64,000 nt of DNA from Pseudomonas panipatensis (GCF_900099785.1 NZ_FNDS01000003.1:455759-519758), one strand, 5' to 3'; counted from the first letter of the stretch, positions 1 through 9,444 are shown. Program-made: numbers and translations. The notes: generated by a model from the letters alone, not told the origin.

Positions 1-1
1 G

Positions 2-3000
2 TCCGACGATTGCCGCAGCGACGCCGTGCGCGCGGTGGTCGATGCGTTTCGCGCCCAGGCCGACTTCCCGATCGTCTATCGGCACAATCCCAAGGCGCTC
101 GGCGAGCAACTCAACAGCGCCGCCGGCGTCGCCCTGGCTAGCGGCGAATACGTCAAGTTCCTGCATGACGACGACCGTTTGGCGCCGGGCTGCGTGGAAG
201 CCCTGCTGAGCGTGATGCGCAGCGAAAGCCAGGTGGTGCTGGCCAGTTCGCGGCGGCGCCTCATCGACGAGGACGGCTTGCCGCTGCCGGACATTCGCGA
301 GACGCGCTTCCCGTTCGCGGAGGATGTGCTGCTCGATGGTCCTGACCTGGCGGCGTTCTTCGCCGACCACCTGATCAACTTCGTCGGCGAGCCGAGCGCC
401 GTGCTCTGCCGGCGCAGCGACCTGCTGGCACTTGGCGACGAATTGATGTCGCTCGACGGCCAGATGGTCTCCTGGGTCGGCGACCTGACCCTCTATGTGC
501 AACTGCTGCGGCAAGGCAACCTGGCGCTGCTCGCCGAGCCGCTGGTCGATTACCGGGTGAGCGCCTCGCAGACCACGCAACTCGCGCGCGACAACCGCGA
601 GATGGTGAGCCAGAGCCACCAGCAGTTCCAGCAGGCGCTGCGCAAGCTCGGCTGGCACCGTCCGGGCGGCGGGAGCAATTGGGTGCGCATGGCGCCGATC
701 ACCCGGCTGAAGGCGCGGGTGTTCAAGGCCGTCGATGTGCTGCTGGCGATCCATCAGGCGAGCGGTTTCGGCGGTCTGTCGCTGAACAACTGGCTGGCGG
801 CGCGGCAACCGAACGAGGTCCAGCGCCGGCTGATCGACGAGCGCCTGGCGGAGCAGGGCGGCGGGCCGTCGATCGAGATTCTGCTGGTCGATCGCCTGGG
901 CGATGCCGAGGCCGTGCGGCGCAGCCTGGAGAGCCTGGCCGAACGCAATCTTTACCGCGCCTTCAGCGTGCGCGTGCTGACGGCGGCGCCGGAGAGCCTC
1001 GGGGTGAGCGAGGCGGCGCTGGTGGCGCTGGCCGACGAGCCGCTGCCGCGGGTGATCAACCAGGCGCTGGCATTTTCCCGCGCCGACTGGCTGCTGATCG
1101 CCGATGCCGGCGTCGAGTTCACCGTCAGCGGCCTGCTCGTCGCCGCCCTCGATCTGCTCGGCGCGCCCGCCAGTTGCCAGGCGGTGTACGCCGACGAGGT
1201 GCTGCGGGTGGAGGAGGGCGAACTCGGCCTGGCCCTGCGTCCGGACGTCAACCTCGACCTGCTGCTCAGCTTCCCTGCGAGCATGGCGCGGCACTGGTTG
1301 TTCCGCCGCGCTGCCGTGCAGGCGGCGGGCGGCTTCGACGAGGCGGCGGGCGAGGCCTTCGAGCTGGATTTCCAATTGCGTCTGGTCGAGCAAGAGGGCT
1401 TGGCCGCGCTGGGGCACATCAGCGAACCGCTGTTGTTCGCCGCGCATCCGCCGCTGCTCGACAGCCCGGCCGAACGCCAGGTGATCGAACGGCACTTGCG
1501 CGCCCGTGGCTACCCGCAGGGGCGCCTGACCTCGCGCTTCGCCGGGCGTTACGACATCGACTACGGGCACAGCGAGCTGCCGATGGTCAGCGTGCTGATC
1601 GTCGTCGAGGGCGACCTCAATCGACTGCAGCGCTGCCTGCAGACCCTGCTGGAGCAGACCGCCTACGCCCACTATGAGGTGTCGCTGCTGGCCCTCGGCG
1701 AGCAGCCGGCGGCGACCGCCGCTTGGCTGCAGGGCATCGAGGACATGCGCCAGGCGCGGCTGCGCGTGCTGCGCTTCGCCGCCGGCGTGAGTCGCGAGGC
1801 GGCCTGCAACGAGGCGGCACAGGCGGCCAGCGGCGACTTCCTGCTGTGGCTCGGCGCGGGCGCCGGCATCCTCCAGCGCGACTGGTTGCAGCAACTGCTC
1901 AACCATGGCTTGCGCGGCGAGGTCGGCGCGGTCGGCGGCAAGCTGCTGGCGGCCGACGGCAAGGTCCGCGAGGGCGGGCTGTTGCTGGGCCTGGGCGGGC
2001 CGGTGGGGGGCGCCTTCGATGGCGCCCCGCTCGACTCGGCGGGCTACATGAGCCGCCTGCTGGTCGACCAGAACCACGCGGCGCTGAGCGGAGACTGCCT
2101 GCTGCTGCGCAAGACGCTGTTCCTCGACGCCGGCGGCTTCGACGACGATCCGCGGCTCTCGCGCTGGGCGGCCGTCGACCTTTGCCTGCGCCTGCAGCAG
2201 GCCGGTTACCTGAATGTCTGGACGGCGCGCGCGCAATTGATGATGGACGTGCCGGCGCGAACGGACGCCAGCGCCGCCGACGAGGATGTGATGTACCAGC
2301 GCTGGCTGCCGTTGCTGGCCCGCGATCCGTCCTACAACCCCGGCTTCAACCTGAACAGCCGCGAGGGCTACACCCTCGGCGATCCGTTGCAGGTCTGGCG
2401 GCCGTTGCAGGCCTGGCAGCCGCTGCCGAACCTGCTGGCGCACCCCGGCGACCTGCATGGCTGCGGGCACTACCGGGTGATCCAGCCGTTCAACGCGCTG
2501 CGCGGGCAGGCCGTGCTGGACGGCAGCATGTCCCTGGCGTTGCTCGATGTGCCCAGCCTGGAGCGCTTCCAGCCGGACATCATTCTGTTGCAGCGGCAGT
2601 TGGGCGACGACCGCCTGGAAGCAATGCGGCGTTACCAGTCCTTCTCCCGCGCCTTCAAGGTCTACGAGCTGGACGACTACCTGCCCGGCGTGCCGATGAA
2701 GAGCATCCACCGCAAGCACTTCGTGCCCAGCGAGATGACCCGCTACCTGCGCCGCGGGCTGTCCTACGTCGACCGCTTCGTGGTGTCCACCGAGCCGCTG
2801 GCCGAGGCGCTCGGCCACCTGCACGGAGAGGTGCGGGTCATGCGCAACTGCCTCGATCCGCTCTGGTGGGAGGGCCTGAGCAGCCAGCGCCGGGTCTCCG
2901 CCAAGCCGCGCGTGGGCTGGGCCGGCGGCTCCAGCCACACCGGCGACCTGGAGCTGATCGCCGACGTGGTCAAGGAGCTGGCCAGCGAGGTCGAGTGGGT

Positions 3001-3409
3001 GTTCTTCGGCATGTGCCCGGAGAAGCTGCGCCCCTACGTCCACGAGTTCCACCCCGGCGTGCCGATCCAGAACTACCCGGCGGCGCTGGCTGCGCTCGAT
3101 CTCGACCTGGCCCTGGCGCCGGTGGAGCAGAACCTGTTCAACGAGTGCAAGAGCAACCTGCGCCTGCTCGAGTACGGTATCTGCGGCTTCCCGGTGATCG
3201 CCAGTGACGTGCGCTGCTATCGCGGCGAGCTGCCGGCGACCCTGGTGAAGAACCGCTTCAAGGACTGGGTGGAGGCGATCCGCATGCACCTCGCCGATCT
3301 GGACGCCAGCGCGCGCCTGGGCGACGAGCTGCAGGCCGCGGTGCGCCGCGACTACATGCTCAGCGGCGACAACCTCGAACGCTGGCGCCAAGCCTGGCTG
3401 CCGAGCTGA
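2..3409 (+). CDS. multidomain glycosyltransferase, 5' end cut by the window
   Basis: The frame is open from the first bases, so the true start lies upstream; a GTG at 26 is only an internal candidate. About 1135 residues are visible. The N-terminal part is a GT2 (GT-A) domain missing its first strands, with an HDDD metal/nucleotide-sugar motif near nt 164-175. A second GT2-like segment begins around nt 860 and a third, starting VSVLIV, around nt 1585. The C-terminal third (about nt 2440-3380) is GT-B-like, with GWAGGSSHTGD and a NECKSNLRLLEYG donor-site region. Such fused enzymes occur in flagellin-glycosylation and O-antigen loci of Pseudomonas. Because an aminotransferase, methyltransferase, acyltransferase and flagellar operon follow, a role in flagellin glycosylation is inferred; O-antigen synthesis is the alternative. 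Confidence 0.85.
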   Translation, partial: SDDCRSDAVRAVVDAFRAQADFPIVYRHNPKALGEQLNSAAGVALASGEYVKFLHDDDRLAPGCVEALLSVMRSESQVVLASSRRRLIDEDGLPLPDIRETRFPFAEDVLLDGPDLAAFFADHLINFVGEPSAVLCRRSDLLALGDELMSLDGQMVSWVGDLTLYVQLLRQGNLALLAEPLVDYRVSASQTTQLARDNREMVSQSHQQFQQALRKLGWHRPGGGSNWVRMAPITRLKARVFKAVDVLLAIHQASGFGGLSLNNWLAARQPNEVQRRLIDERLAEQGGGPSIEILLVDRLGDAEAVRRSLESLAERNLYRAFSVRVLTAAPESLGVSEAALVALADEPLPRVINQALAFSRADWLLIADAGVEFTVSGLLVAALDLLGAPASCQAVYADEVLRVEEGELGLALRPDVNLDLLLSFPASMARHWLFRRAAVQAAGGFDEAAGEAFELDFQLRLVEQEGLAALGHISEPLLFAAHPPLLDSPAERQVIERHLRARGYPQGRLTSRFAGRYDIDYGHSELPMVSVLIVVEGDLNRLQRCLQTLLEQTAYAHYEVSLLALGEQPAATAAWLQGIEDMRQARLRVLRFAAGVSREAACNEAAQAASGDFLLWLGAGAGILQRDWLQQLLNHGLRGEVGAVGGKLLAADGKVREGGLLLGLGGPVGGAFDGAPLDSAGYMSRLLVDQNHAALSGDCLLLRKTLFLDAGGFDDDPRLSRWAAVDLCLRLQQAGYLNVWTARAQLMMDVPARTDASAADEDVMYQRWLPLLARDPSYNPGFNLNSREGYTLGDPLQVWRPLQAWQPLPNLLAHPGDLHGCGHYRVIQPFNALRGQAVLDGSMSLALLDVPSLERFQPDIILLQRQLGDDRLEAMRRYQSFSRAFKVYELDDYLPGVPMKSIHRKHFVPSEMTRYLRRGLSYVDRFVVSTEPLAEALGHLHGEVRVMRNCLDPLWWEGLSSQRRVSAKPRVGWAGGSSHTGDLELIADVVKELASEVEWVFFGMCPEKLRPYVHEFHPGVPIQNYPAALAALDLDLALAPVEQNLFNECKSNLRLLEYGICGFPVIASDVRCYRGELPATLVKNRFKDWVEAIRMHLADLDASARLGDELQAAVRRDYMLSGDNLERWRQAWLPS

Positions 3410-3426
3410 TCCAGCGGAGACCGTGA

Positions 3427-4587
3427 ATGAGCGACAAACCGATCTACGTCACGCAGCCGCACCTGCCGCCGCTGGAGGATTTCCTGCCTTACCTGCAGGA
3501 GATCTGGGACAGGCGCATCCTCACCAATGGCGGTCCTTTCCACCAGCAACTGGAAAAGGCGCTGTGCGACTACCTGGGCGTCGAGCACATCGCCCTGTTC
3601 GCCAACGGCACCCTGGCGCTGGTCACCGCGCTGCAGGCGCTGCGCATCACCGGCGAGGTGATCACCACGCCGTATTCCTTCGTGGCCACCGCGCACTCGC
3701 TGCTGTGGAATGGCATCAAGCCGGTGTTCGTCGACATCGACCCGCACAGCCTCAACCTCGATCCACGGCGCATCGAGGCGGCGATCACTCCGCAGACCAC
3801 GGCGATCCTGCCGGTGCACTGCTATGGCCGGCCCTGTGACGTCGAGGCGATCCAGCGCATCGCCGACATCTACAACCTCAAGGTGATCTACGACGCCGCC
3901 CATGCCTTCGGGGTCGAGGATGCCGGCGGCAGTCTCCTGCGCCACGGCGACCTGTCGATCCTCAGCTTCCATGCGACCAAGGTGTTCAACACCTTCGAGG
4001 GCGGCGCCATCGTCTGCCCGGACGCTAAGACCAAGCAGCGCATCGACCACTTGAAGAACTTCGGCTTCGTCGACGAGGTCACCGTGGTGGCGCCGGGAAT
4101 CAACGGCAAGATGAGTGAAATCAACGCGGCCCTCGGCCTGCTGCAATTGCAGCGGGTGGATGGCGCCATCGAGCGGCGCCGGCAGATCGACCGCCGCTAC
4201 CGCGCGCTGCTCGGCGGGATTCCCGGTATCCGCTGCCTGCCGGATAGCGGCGAGGCGCTGGCCAATCACGCCTACTTCCCGATCCTGGTCGAGGACGACT
4301 ATCCGCTCGCGCGCGATGGACTCTACGAGCGCCTACGCGAGGAGAACATCTATTCGCGGCGCTATTTCTATCCGCTGATTTCCGACTTCCCGATGTACCG
4401 CGGCCTGCCATCGGCGCAGCGCGGCAACCTGGCGGTGGCGGCCGAGATATCCAGCCGCATCCTCTGCCTGCCGATCTACCCCGACCTGACCGATGAACAG
4501 CAGCTGCGCGTGATCGATGTGCTGCGCGGCTGTTCGATCCCTGCCCGCACGAGGAGCCCTTCATGCGCCAATGTTCCCTGTGCCTGA
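3427..4587 (+). CDS. DegT/DnrJ/EryC1-family sugar aminotransferase (VioA/FdtB-like)
   Basis: A 386-residue PLP-dependent aminotransferase of the DegT/DnrJ/EryC1 family, which aminates nucleotide-linked keto-deoxy sugars. The fold signature is clear: FANGTLAL cofactor loop, YDAAHAFG aspartate that contacts the PLP ring nitrogen, and SFHATKVFNTFEGG with the Schiff-base lysine at about K185. Length matches the family. It starts 17 nt after the glycosyltransferase stop and overlaps the next gene by 25 nt, so the last dozen residues double as that gene's leader. Relatives make dTDP-4-amino-4,6-dideoxyglucose (viosamine) or 3-amino-3,6-dideoxy sugars; the exact sugar cannot be read from sequence. 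Context suggests a flagellin or surface glycan precursor. Confidence 0.88.
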   Translation: MSDKPIYVTQPHLPPLEDFLPYLQEIWDRRILTNGGPFHQQLEKALCDYLGVEHIALFANGTLALVTALQALRITGEVITTPYSFVATAHSLLWNGIKPVFVDIDPHSLNLDPRRIEAAITPQTTAILPVHCYGRPCDVEAIQRIADIYNLKVIYDAAHAFGVEDAGGSLLRHGDLSILSFHATKVFNTFEGGAIVCPDAKTKQRIDHLKNFGFVDEVTVVAPGINGKMSEINAALGLLQLQRVDGAIERRRQIDRRYRALLGGIPGIRCLPDSGEALANHAYFPILVEDDYPLARDGLYERLREENIYSRRYFYPLISDFPMYRGLPSAQRGNLAVAAEISSRILCLPIYPDLTDEQQLRVIDVLRGCSIPARTRSPSCANVPCA

Positions 4588-5285
4588 GCCAGGTGCCCAA
4601 CTTCCTGCCGCTGTCCGAGAGCTATGTGCGCCTGTTCAACGGCTTGCCGGTGGACTATTCGCTGGAAGACTTCGAGACCCTCAACGTCGGCCAGTACAGT
4701 TGCCCGCACTGCGGCGCGGCGGATCGCGAGCGGCTTTATGCGCTGTTCGTGCGCGCCTGCCTGAGCTGGACCGGCGAGCAGCCGATGCGCGTGCTCGACA
4801 TCGCCCCGGCCGTGGCCCTGTCGCGCTTGCTCTGCGGGCTGCCGAACGTGCATTACCGCTCCGCCGATCTGTGCTCGCCGCTGGCGGATGACCAGGTGGA
4901 CATCACCGACATGGGCCTCTATGCCGATGCGTCCTTCGATTTCATCCTCTGCTCCCATGTGCTCGAACACGTGCCGGACGACGCCAAGGCGATGGCCGAG
5001 TTGTTCCGTGTGCTGGCGCCGGGCGGCGCGGCGATTCTCATGGTGCCGATCCTGCTTACCCAGGCGGAGACCGACGAAGACCCCACGGTCACCGAAGTCA
5101 GCGAACGCTGGCGCCGTTTCGGCCAGGACGACCACGTGCGCATGTATGCCCGCGACGACTACCTGGCGCGCTTGCAGCGCGCCGGCTTCCAGGTTCAGGC
5201 GCTGGACAGCGCGGCCTTCGGCGCCGGGGTGTTCCGCCATCACGGCATCAGCGAGCAGTCGGTGCTCTACATCGGGCGCAAGTGA
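4563..5285 (+). CDS. class I SAM-dependent methyltransferase with N-terminal zinc-ribbon cysteines
   Basis: A 240-residue protein with four cysteines in two CxxC pairs (C4/C7 and C47/C50), typical of a small zinc ribbon, followed by a Rossmann methyltransferase domain. Motif I is VLDIAPAVALSRLL (77-90), and the methyltransferase-11 signature CSHVLEHVPDD is at 130-140. The start overlaps the aminotransferase, which suggests translational coupling. It probably methylates a sugar or glycan intermediate in the same pathway as its neighbours; VioM-like flagellin sugar methylation in P. syringae is a known parallel. The substrate is inferred from context only. Confidence 0.82.
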   Translation: MRQCSLCLSQVPNFLPLSESYVRLFNGLPVDYSLEDFETLNVGQYSCPHCGAADRERLYALFVRACLSWTGEQPMRVLDIAPAVALSRLLCGLPNVHYRSADLCSPLADDQVDITDMGLYADASFDFILCSHVLEHVPDDAKAMAELFRVLAPGGAAILMVPILLTQAETDEDPTVTEVSERWRRFGQDDHVRMYARDDYLARLQRAGFQVQALDSAAFGAGVFRHHGISEQSVLYIGRK

Positions 5286-5295
5286 GGGATAGGGG

Positions 5296-5892
5296 ATGAG
5301 CTGTCTCGACGTCAGCCGCATGGGCTTCAAGCATGTCGGCGAAAACGTGCGCATCTATGCCGGCGCGCGAATCATCGGCTGCGAACACATTCATATCGGC
5401 AGCAACGTGATCATCGACGACTTCGTGCTGATCTACGCGAATGCCCCGGTGTACATCGGCAGTTACGTGCACATCGCCTCGTACACCTCGATCTCCGGTG
5501 GCGAGGCGCTGCTGGAGGACTTTTCCACGCTGTCTTCCGGGGTGCGGATCATCGCCGGCACCGATGATTTCCTCGGCGCCGGCATGGCCAACTCGACCAT
5601 TCCGGCGCCTTACCGCAAGGTGCATCGCTCGTTCGTGCACGTCGGTCGCCACGCCATCGTCGGCGCCAATTGCAGCGTGCTGCCCGGCGTCCACATCGGC
5701 GAAGGCGCGGCCGTGGGCGCCAGCTCGATGGTCGGCAAGTCGCTGGCGCCCTGGGGCGTCTATGCCGGCGTGCCGGCGCGGTGGCTCAAGGCGCGGGAGT
5801 CGGAGACCATCCTGCGCCTGGAGCGCGAGTTGATCGCCGAGCGGCCGTTCGAGCCGCTGCGGCCGCCGCGCTTCACTGATAGGTGCTGCTGA
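5296..5892 (+). CDS. hexapeptide-repeat (LbH) acyltransferase
   Basis: A 198-residue left-handed beta-helix acyltransferase with isoleucine/valine-led hexapeptide repeats (for example IHIGSNVIIDDF, VHVGRHAIVGAN, VHIGEGAAVGA) and the usual closing GVYAGVPARWLK. It resembles the maltose/galactoside O-acetyltransferase and VioB/FdtC N-acetyltransferase group, so acylation of the amino sugar made upstream is likely. The ATG at 5296 follows an AGGGATAGGGG purine stretch. The 3' end overlaps the convergent flgA end by 20 nt, and there is no room for a terminator between them. Confidence 0.85.
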   Translation: MSCLDVSRMGFKHVGENVRIYAGARIIGCEHIHIGSNVIIDDFVLIYANAPVYIGSYVHIASYTSISGGEALLEDFSTLSSGVRIIAGTDDFLGAGMANSTIPAPYRKVHRSFVHVGRHAIVGANCSVLPGVHIGEGAAVGASSMVGKSLAPWGVYAGVPARWLKARESETILRLERELIAERPFEPLRPPRFTDRCC

Positions 5893-6679
5893 CCACGCCG
5901 GCATCCACCACCTGGGCCTGAATCACTTTCTGGCTGCCCAGGTTGCGCACCTTGATCACGTCACCCTGTTGTCCGTTGGCCAGCGCCTCGCCTGGGGCGC
6001 TGGCTTCGATGCCGTCGCGGCTGGCGTTGATGCGCACCTGCTGGCCGCGCTTGACCACCTGCGCCGAGCCCAGCAGCGCCGGGCTCAGGGGCTGGCCGGC
6101 GCGGATGCGGCGGCGCGCGCTCTGGCCGATCACCTGGTCGATGCGGGTGAAGAAACCATGCGGCGCGCGGGCGATGTTCAGGGGCTGCAGCTGCAGGTCC
6201 TGGCTGCCGAGGATGGCGCCGCGCTCCAGCACGCCGCTGGAGTACACCACTGGGAGGAAGGCGCTGGCCTGGGTGCTGACCATCAGCGTCCAGCCCTCGG
6301 TGTCGGCGCAATGCACCTCGAAGCGCTGGCGGGCGAGGGGCGAGGCGTCTTCGCTGCGCCGCTGTACCTGTAGCGCGCTGGCGCAGGCGAGCGCCGGCGG
6401 CGCGCCGAGCAGTTCGTGGCTGTATTGCGTGCGCAGGCCCTGCCAGCCATTGCGCCGGGCTTCCTCGGCGAATTGCGCGTCGAGCTGCGCGCCGATCGCC
6501 TGTTCGATCTGCCCGCGGGCATCGTCGGCGGCCAGGGTCGGGGACGCGCCGAGGCCGCCGGCGAGGACCAGGAAAAGGGCGGAAAGGGCTTTTCCGCATA
6601 CCGTCGCCGGGCGACGCGAAAGCGGAAGCAGGCGCCCGGTCAGGCGCCCGGTGTGGTTGATGAAATTCAATGAAATCAA
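5873..6679 (-). CDS. flgA: flagellar basal-body P-ring assembly chaperone FlgA
   Basis: FlgA is the periplasmic chaperone for P-ring assembly from FlgI. The C-terminal SAF-type region is visible (GAILGSQDLQLQPLNIAR, IDQVIGQSARRRIRAGQPL, VKRGQQVRI, and NGQQGDVIKVRNLGSQKVIQAQV). No ATG is available in frame. I take the TTG at 6679, preceded by GAGAG, which leaves a hydrophobic signal peptide ending near SPTLAA. The TTG at 6736 would leave only about 24 nt before flgB. It is divergent from flgB, as in lateral flagellar systems of Vibrio and Aeromonas; flgM and flgN, often its companions, are not in this window. Identity is firm but the start is uncertain. Confidence 0.88.
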   Translation of the reverse strand: MISLNFINHTGRLTGRLLPLSRRPATVCGKALSALFLVLAGGLGASPTLAADDARGQIEQAIGAQLDAQFAEEARRNGWQGLRTQYSHELLGAPPALACASALQVQRRSEDASPLARQRFEVHCADTEGWTLMVSTQASAFLPVVYSSGVLERGAILGSQDLQLQPLNIARAPHGFFTRIDQVIGQSARRRIRAGQPLSPALLGSAQVVKRGQQVRINASRDGIEASAPGEALANGQQGDVIKVRNLGSQKVIQAQVVDAGVVSSTYQ

Positions 6680-6760
6680 GGCTTTGCTCTCTATCTGAAA
6701 GATCGGCACGGTTCCTGCTGAAGAGCACGCCAGCAAGAGTCAGGCCGGAGAGCACCACCG

Positions 6761-7129
6761 ATGAGCATACGGGTAGATGAAGCCTTGGGCGTGCATGTGC
6801 GCGCGCTCCAGGTGCGTACGCAGCGCAGCGAGATTCTCGCTGCCAACCTGGCCAACCAGGACACCCCCGGATTCCTCGCCCGCGATATCGATTTCGCCGG
6901 CGAGATGCAGCGCCTCGATCCGCATGGCGAGGACGCCGATCTGGCGTTCGCCGACGAACCGGCGCAACTGAAGTACCGCATCCCGAACCAGCCGTCGGAA
7001 GACGGCAACAGCGTCGAGCAGGGTGTCGAGCAGGCGGAGTTCTCGCGCAACGTCACCGGCTTCCAGACCAGCCTGACCTTCCTCGGCATGAATTTCCGCG
7101 GCCTCAAGCAGGCCATCGAAGGACGTTGA
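6761..7129 (+). CDS. flgB: flagellar proximal rod protein FlgB
   Basis: FlgB (122 aa) is a rod subunit exported by the flagellar type III apparatus. The N-terminal rod signature RTQRSEILAANLANQDTPGF and the C-terminal helix with NVTGFQTSLTFLGMNFRGLKQAI are visible. It is slightly shorter than the roughly 135 aa usual in polar Pseudomonas systems. It is the first gene of the flgB-L operon. The ATG at 6761 has a GGAG Shine-Dalgarno, and flgC begins 4 nt after the stop. The promoter must lie in the short gap shared with flgA. Confidence 0.93.
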   Translation: MSIRVDEALGVHVRALQVRTQRSEILAANLANQDTPGFLARDIDFAGEMQRLDPHGEDADLAFADEPAQLKYRIPNQPSEDGNSVEQGVEQAEFSRNVTGFQTSLTFLGMNFRGLKQAIEGR

Positions 7130-7133
7130 GCCC

Positions 7134-7565
7134 ATGGCATTCGATTCCATCTACCGCATCGCCGGGTCGGCGATGAACGCCCAGACCGTGCGCCTGAACA
7201 CCGTCGCCAGCAACCTGGCCAACGCCGACTCCGCGGCGTCCAGCGCCAGCAGCGTGTACCAGGCGCGCAAGCCGATGTTCGCCGCGGTGTACGGCAACGA
7301 CGAGCTGAGCCGTGGCGCCGGCATGGGCGGCGCGCGCGTGCAGGTGCTCGACGTGGTCACCTCCGGCCGCGACCCGCAGCGCCGCTACGAACCGAACAAC
7401 CCACTGGCCGACCGCGACGGCTATGTGTTCTACCCCGACGTCAACGAGATCGAGGAAATGACCGACATGATGTCGGCCTCGCGCAGCTTCGAGACCAGCG
7501 TCGATGTCCTCAATCGCGTCAAGAGCATGCAGCAGGGCCTGCTCAAACTGGGAGAAGACGTATGA
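7134..7565 (+). CDS. flgC: flagellar basal-body rod protein FlgC
   Basis: FlgC (143 aa) is a proximal rod subunit. It carries the rod-family N-terminal motif (NTVASNLANADS) and the C-terminal MMSASRSFETSVDVLNRVKSM heptad helix that packs in the rod core. Length is normal. The stop overlaps the flgD start in an ATGA arrangement, which indicates translational coupling. It acts with FlgB, FlgF and FlgG to build the periplasmic driveshaft. Confidence 0.94.
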   Translation: MAFDSIYRIAGSAMNAQTVRLNTVASNLANADSAASSASSVYQARKPMFAAVYGNDELSRGAGMGGARVQVLDVVTSGRDPQRRYEPNNPLADRDGYVFYPDVNEIEEMTDMMSASRSFETSVDVLNRVKSMQQGLLKLGEDV

Positions 7566-8230
7566 GCAGTGTGACCGGCACCAGCGGCACCAGCGCCGCT
7601 TCGCAGAGCAGCGACAGCGGCAACCCGAGCGCCAACCTCACCGACGTTTCGCAACTGCAGAACAACTTCATCTCGCTGATGGTGGCGCAGATCCAGTACC
7701 AGGACCCCACCAACCCGGTGGACAGCACGCAGTTCGTCAACCAGTACTCGCAGCTGTCCCAGGTGAAGAGTCTGGAGAACCTCAACACCATCCAGAAGAA
7801 CAGCCTGGTGCTGGCCGACAACCTGCAGAACCTCTCCGCCGCCGGGCTGGTCGGGCACCAGGTGATGGTCTCGGCGGACAGCCTGCAACTGGACAGCGCC
7901 GTGGTCGGTGGCCAGGCGCAACTGGAGCACGCCTCCAGCACCACCACGCTGCAACTGACCAGCGCCGCCACCGGCGAGGTCAGCGAAGTTGCCCTCGGTC
8001 CGCAGGACGCCGGCAGCGTGTCGTTCAGCATCGATCCCCAGGCGCTCGGACTGGCTCCCGGCAAATACAGCGTCGCGATCAAGACCAGCAGCGGCGAGAC
8101 ACCCAAGGTAGAGATCGGCGGCAAGGTCAGCCATGTACGGGTCAGCAACAACGGCCCAGTGCTCGAAGTGGACGGCGTCGGCACCGTGCCCTTCTACAAC
8201 ATCGTCGAATTCGGCAGCAGCGCTGCCTGA
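7562..8230 (+). CDS. flgD: flagellar hook capping / assembly protein FlgD
   Basis: FlgD (222 aa) is the temporary cap that lets FlgE subunits fold at the hook tip. The conserved N-terminal FISLMVAQIQYQDPTNPVDS block and the Ser/Thr-rich leader are visible. A beta-rich Tudor/FnIII-like region fills the second half (SVSFSIDPQALGLAPGKYSVAI). It is coupled to flgC by a 4-nt overlap and followed 26 nt later by flgE, the protein it caps. Confidence 0.92.
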   Translation: MSSVTGTSGTSAASQSSDSGNPSANLTDVSQLQNNFISLMVAQIQYQDPTNPVDSTQFVNQYSQLSQVKSLENLNTIQKNSLVLADNLQNLSAAGLVGHQVMVSADSLQLDSAVVGGQAQLEHASSTTTLQLTSAATGEVSEVALGPQDAGSVSFSIDPQALGLAPGKYSVAIKTSSGETPKVEIGGKVSHVRVSNNGPVLEVDGVGTVPFYNIVEFGSSAA

Positions 8231-8256
8231 GCCCCTTTGCAGAGGATCTACGCCCG

Positions 8257-9444
8257 ATGAGCTTCAACATTGCCTTGACCGGCCTGAACGCGGTCAGCGA
8301 ACAACTCGACACCGTCAGCAACAACATCGCCAACGTCGGCACCGTCGGCTTCAAGTCGTCGCGCAGCGAGTTCGGCAGCGTCTACGCCGACAGCCAGGCG
8401 ATGGGCGTGGAAGTGCTCGGCAACACCCAGAGCATCAGCCTCGGCGGCAGCCTCACCACCACCAGCCGCAGCCTCGACCTGGCCATCTCCGGGGCCGGCT
8501 TCTTCGTCATCAAGGGCAGCAACGGCGAGCGCCAGTACAGCCGCGCCGGGGTGTTCAACACCGACAACTCCAACTACCTGGTGAATGCCTCCGGCCAGCG
8601 CCTGCAGGGGTACTCCACCGACGCCGCCGGCAACCTGCTGGCCGGCACCGTCGGCGACCTGCAGGTGAAGAGCGCCAGCCTGCCGGCCAAGGCCACCGAC
8701 AGCCTGAGCTTCGTCGCCAATCTGAACGCCGACAGCGCCGTGCCGGCCACCGCCTTCGATCCGGCCACGGCGAGTAGCTACAACTCCACCTACACCACCA
8801 AGGTGTACGACTCCCAGGGCAAGCAACACACCCTGACCCAGTACTTCGTGAAGAACGCCGACAACGACTGGACCAGCCACTACTACGTCGATGGCACCGC
8901 CACCGGCACCCAGGCGCTGACCTTCGACAGCGCCGGCATGCTCACCGCCCCGGCGGCTCCGGTGACCCTGGCGGTTGGCGGCCTGGCGGGCGGCGTCGCG
9001 CCGCTGTCGATCGCGGTCAACTACGCCGGCACCACCCAGTACGGCTCCGACTTCACCGTGACCACCAACCAGGCCAGCGGCTATGCCTCCGGGGACAAGA
9101 CCGGCCTGACCGTGGATGACGCCGGCATGGTCTACGTCAACTACAGCAACGGCGAGCGCCTGCTGCAGGGCCAGGTGGTGCTGGCCAACTTCGCCAACGC
9201 GCAGGGCCTGAAGGCCGTCACCGGCACCGCCTGGACCGAGACCTCGGCCTCCGGCGCCGCGCTGGTCGGCGCGCCGGGCAACGGTCAGTTCGGCAACCTG
9301 ACCAGCGGCGCCCTGGAAGGCTCCAACGTCGACCTCACCGCGCAGTTGGTGACCCTGATGGAAGGCCAGCGCAACTACCAGGCCAACACCAAGGTGCTGA
9401 CCACCGACAAGGAACTCACCCAAGCGCTGTTCAGCGCCATCTGA
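8257..9444 (+). CDS. flgE: flagellar hook protein FlgE
   Basis: FlgE (395 aa) polymerises into the hook. The N-terminal LTGLNAVSEQLDTVSNNIAN and C-terminal LMEGQRNYQANTKVLTTDKE terminal-helix signatures are present, with the RLLQGQVVLANFANAQGL segment of the D1 core. It is clearly shorter than the polar hook protein of P. aeruginosa (about 460 aa, from memory) and close in size to enteric and lateral FlgE. The ATG at 8257 is preceded by AGAGGA. This length difference is part of the case that the cluster is a secondary flagellar system. Confidence 0.94.
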   Translation: MSFNIALTGLNAVSEQLDTVSNNIANVGTVGFKSSRSEFGSVYADSQAMGVEVLGNTQSISLGGSLTTTSRSLDLAISGAGFFVIKGSNGERQYSRAGVFNTDNSNYLVNASGQRLQGYSTDAAGNLLAGTVGDLQVKSASLPAKATDSLSFVANLNADSAVPATAFDPATASSYNSTYTTKVYDSQGKQHTLTQYFVKNADNDWTSHYYVDGTATGTQALTFDSAGMLTAPAAPVTLAVGGLAGGVAPLSIAVNYAGTTQYGSDFTVTTNQASGYASGDKTGLTVDDAGMVYVNYSNGERLLQGQVVLANFANAQGLKAVTGTAWTETSASGAALVGAPGNGQFGNLTSGALEGSNVDLTAQLVTLMEGQRNYQANTKVLTTDKELTQALFSAI

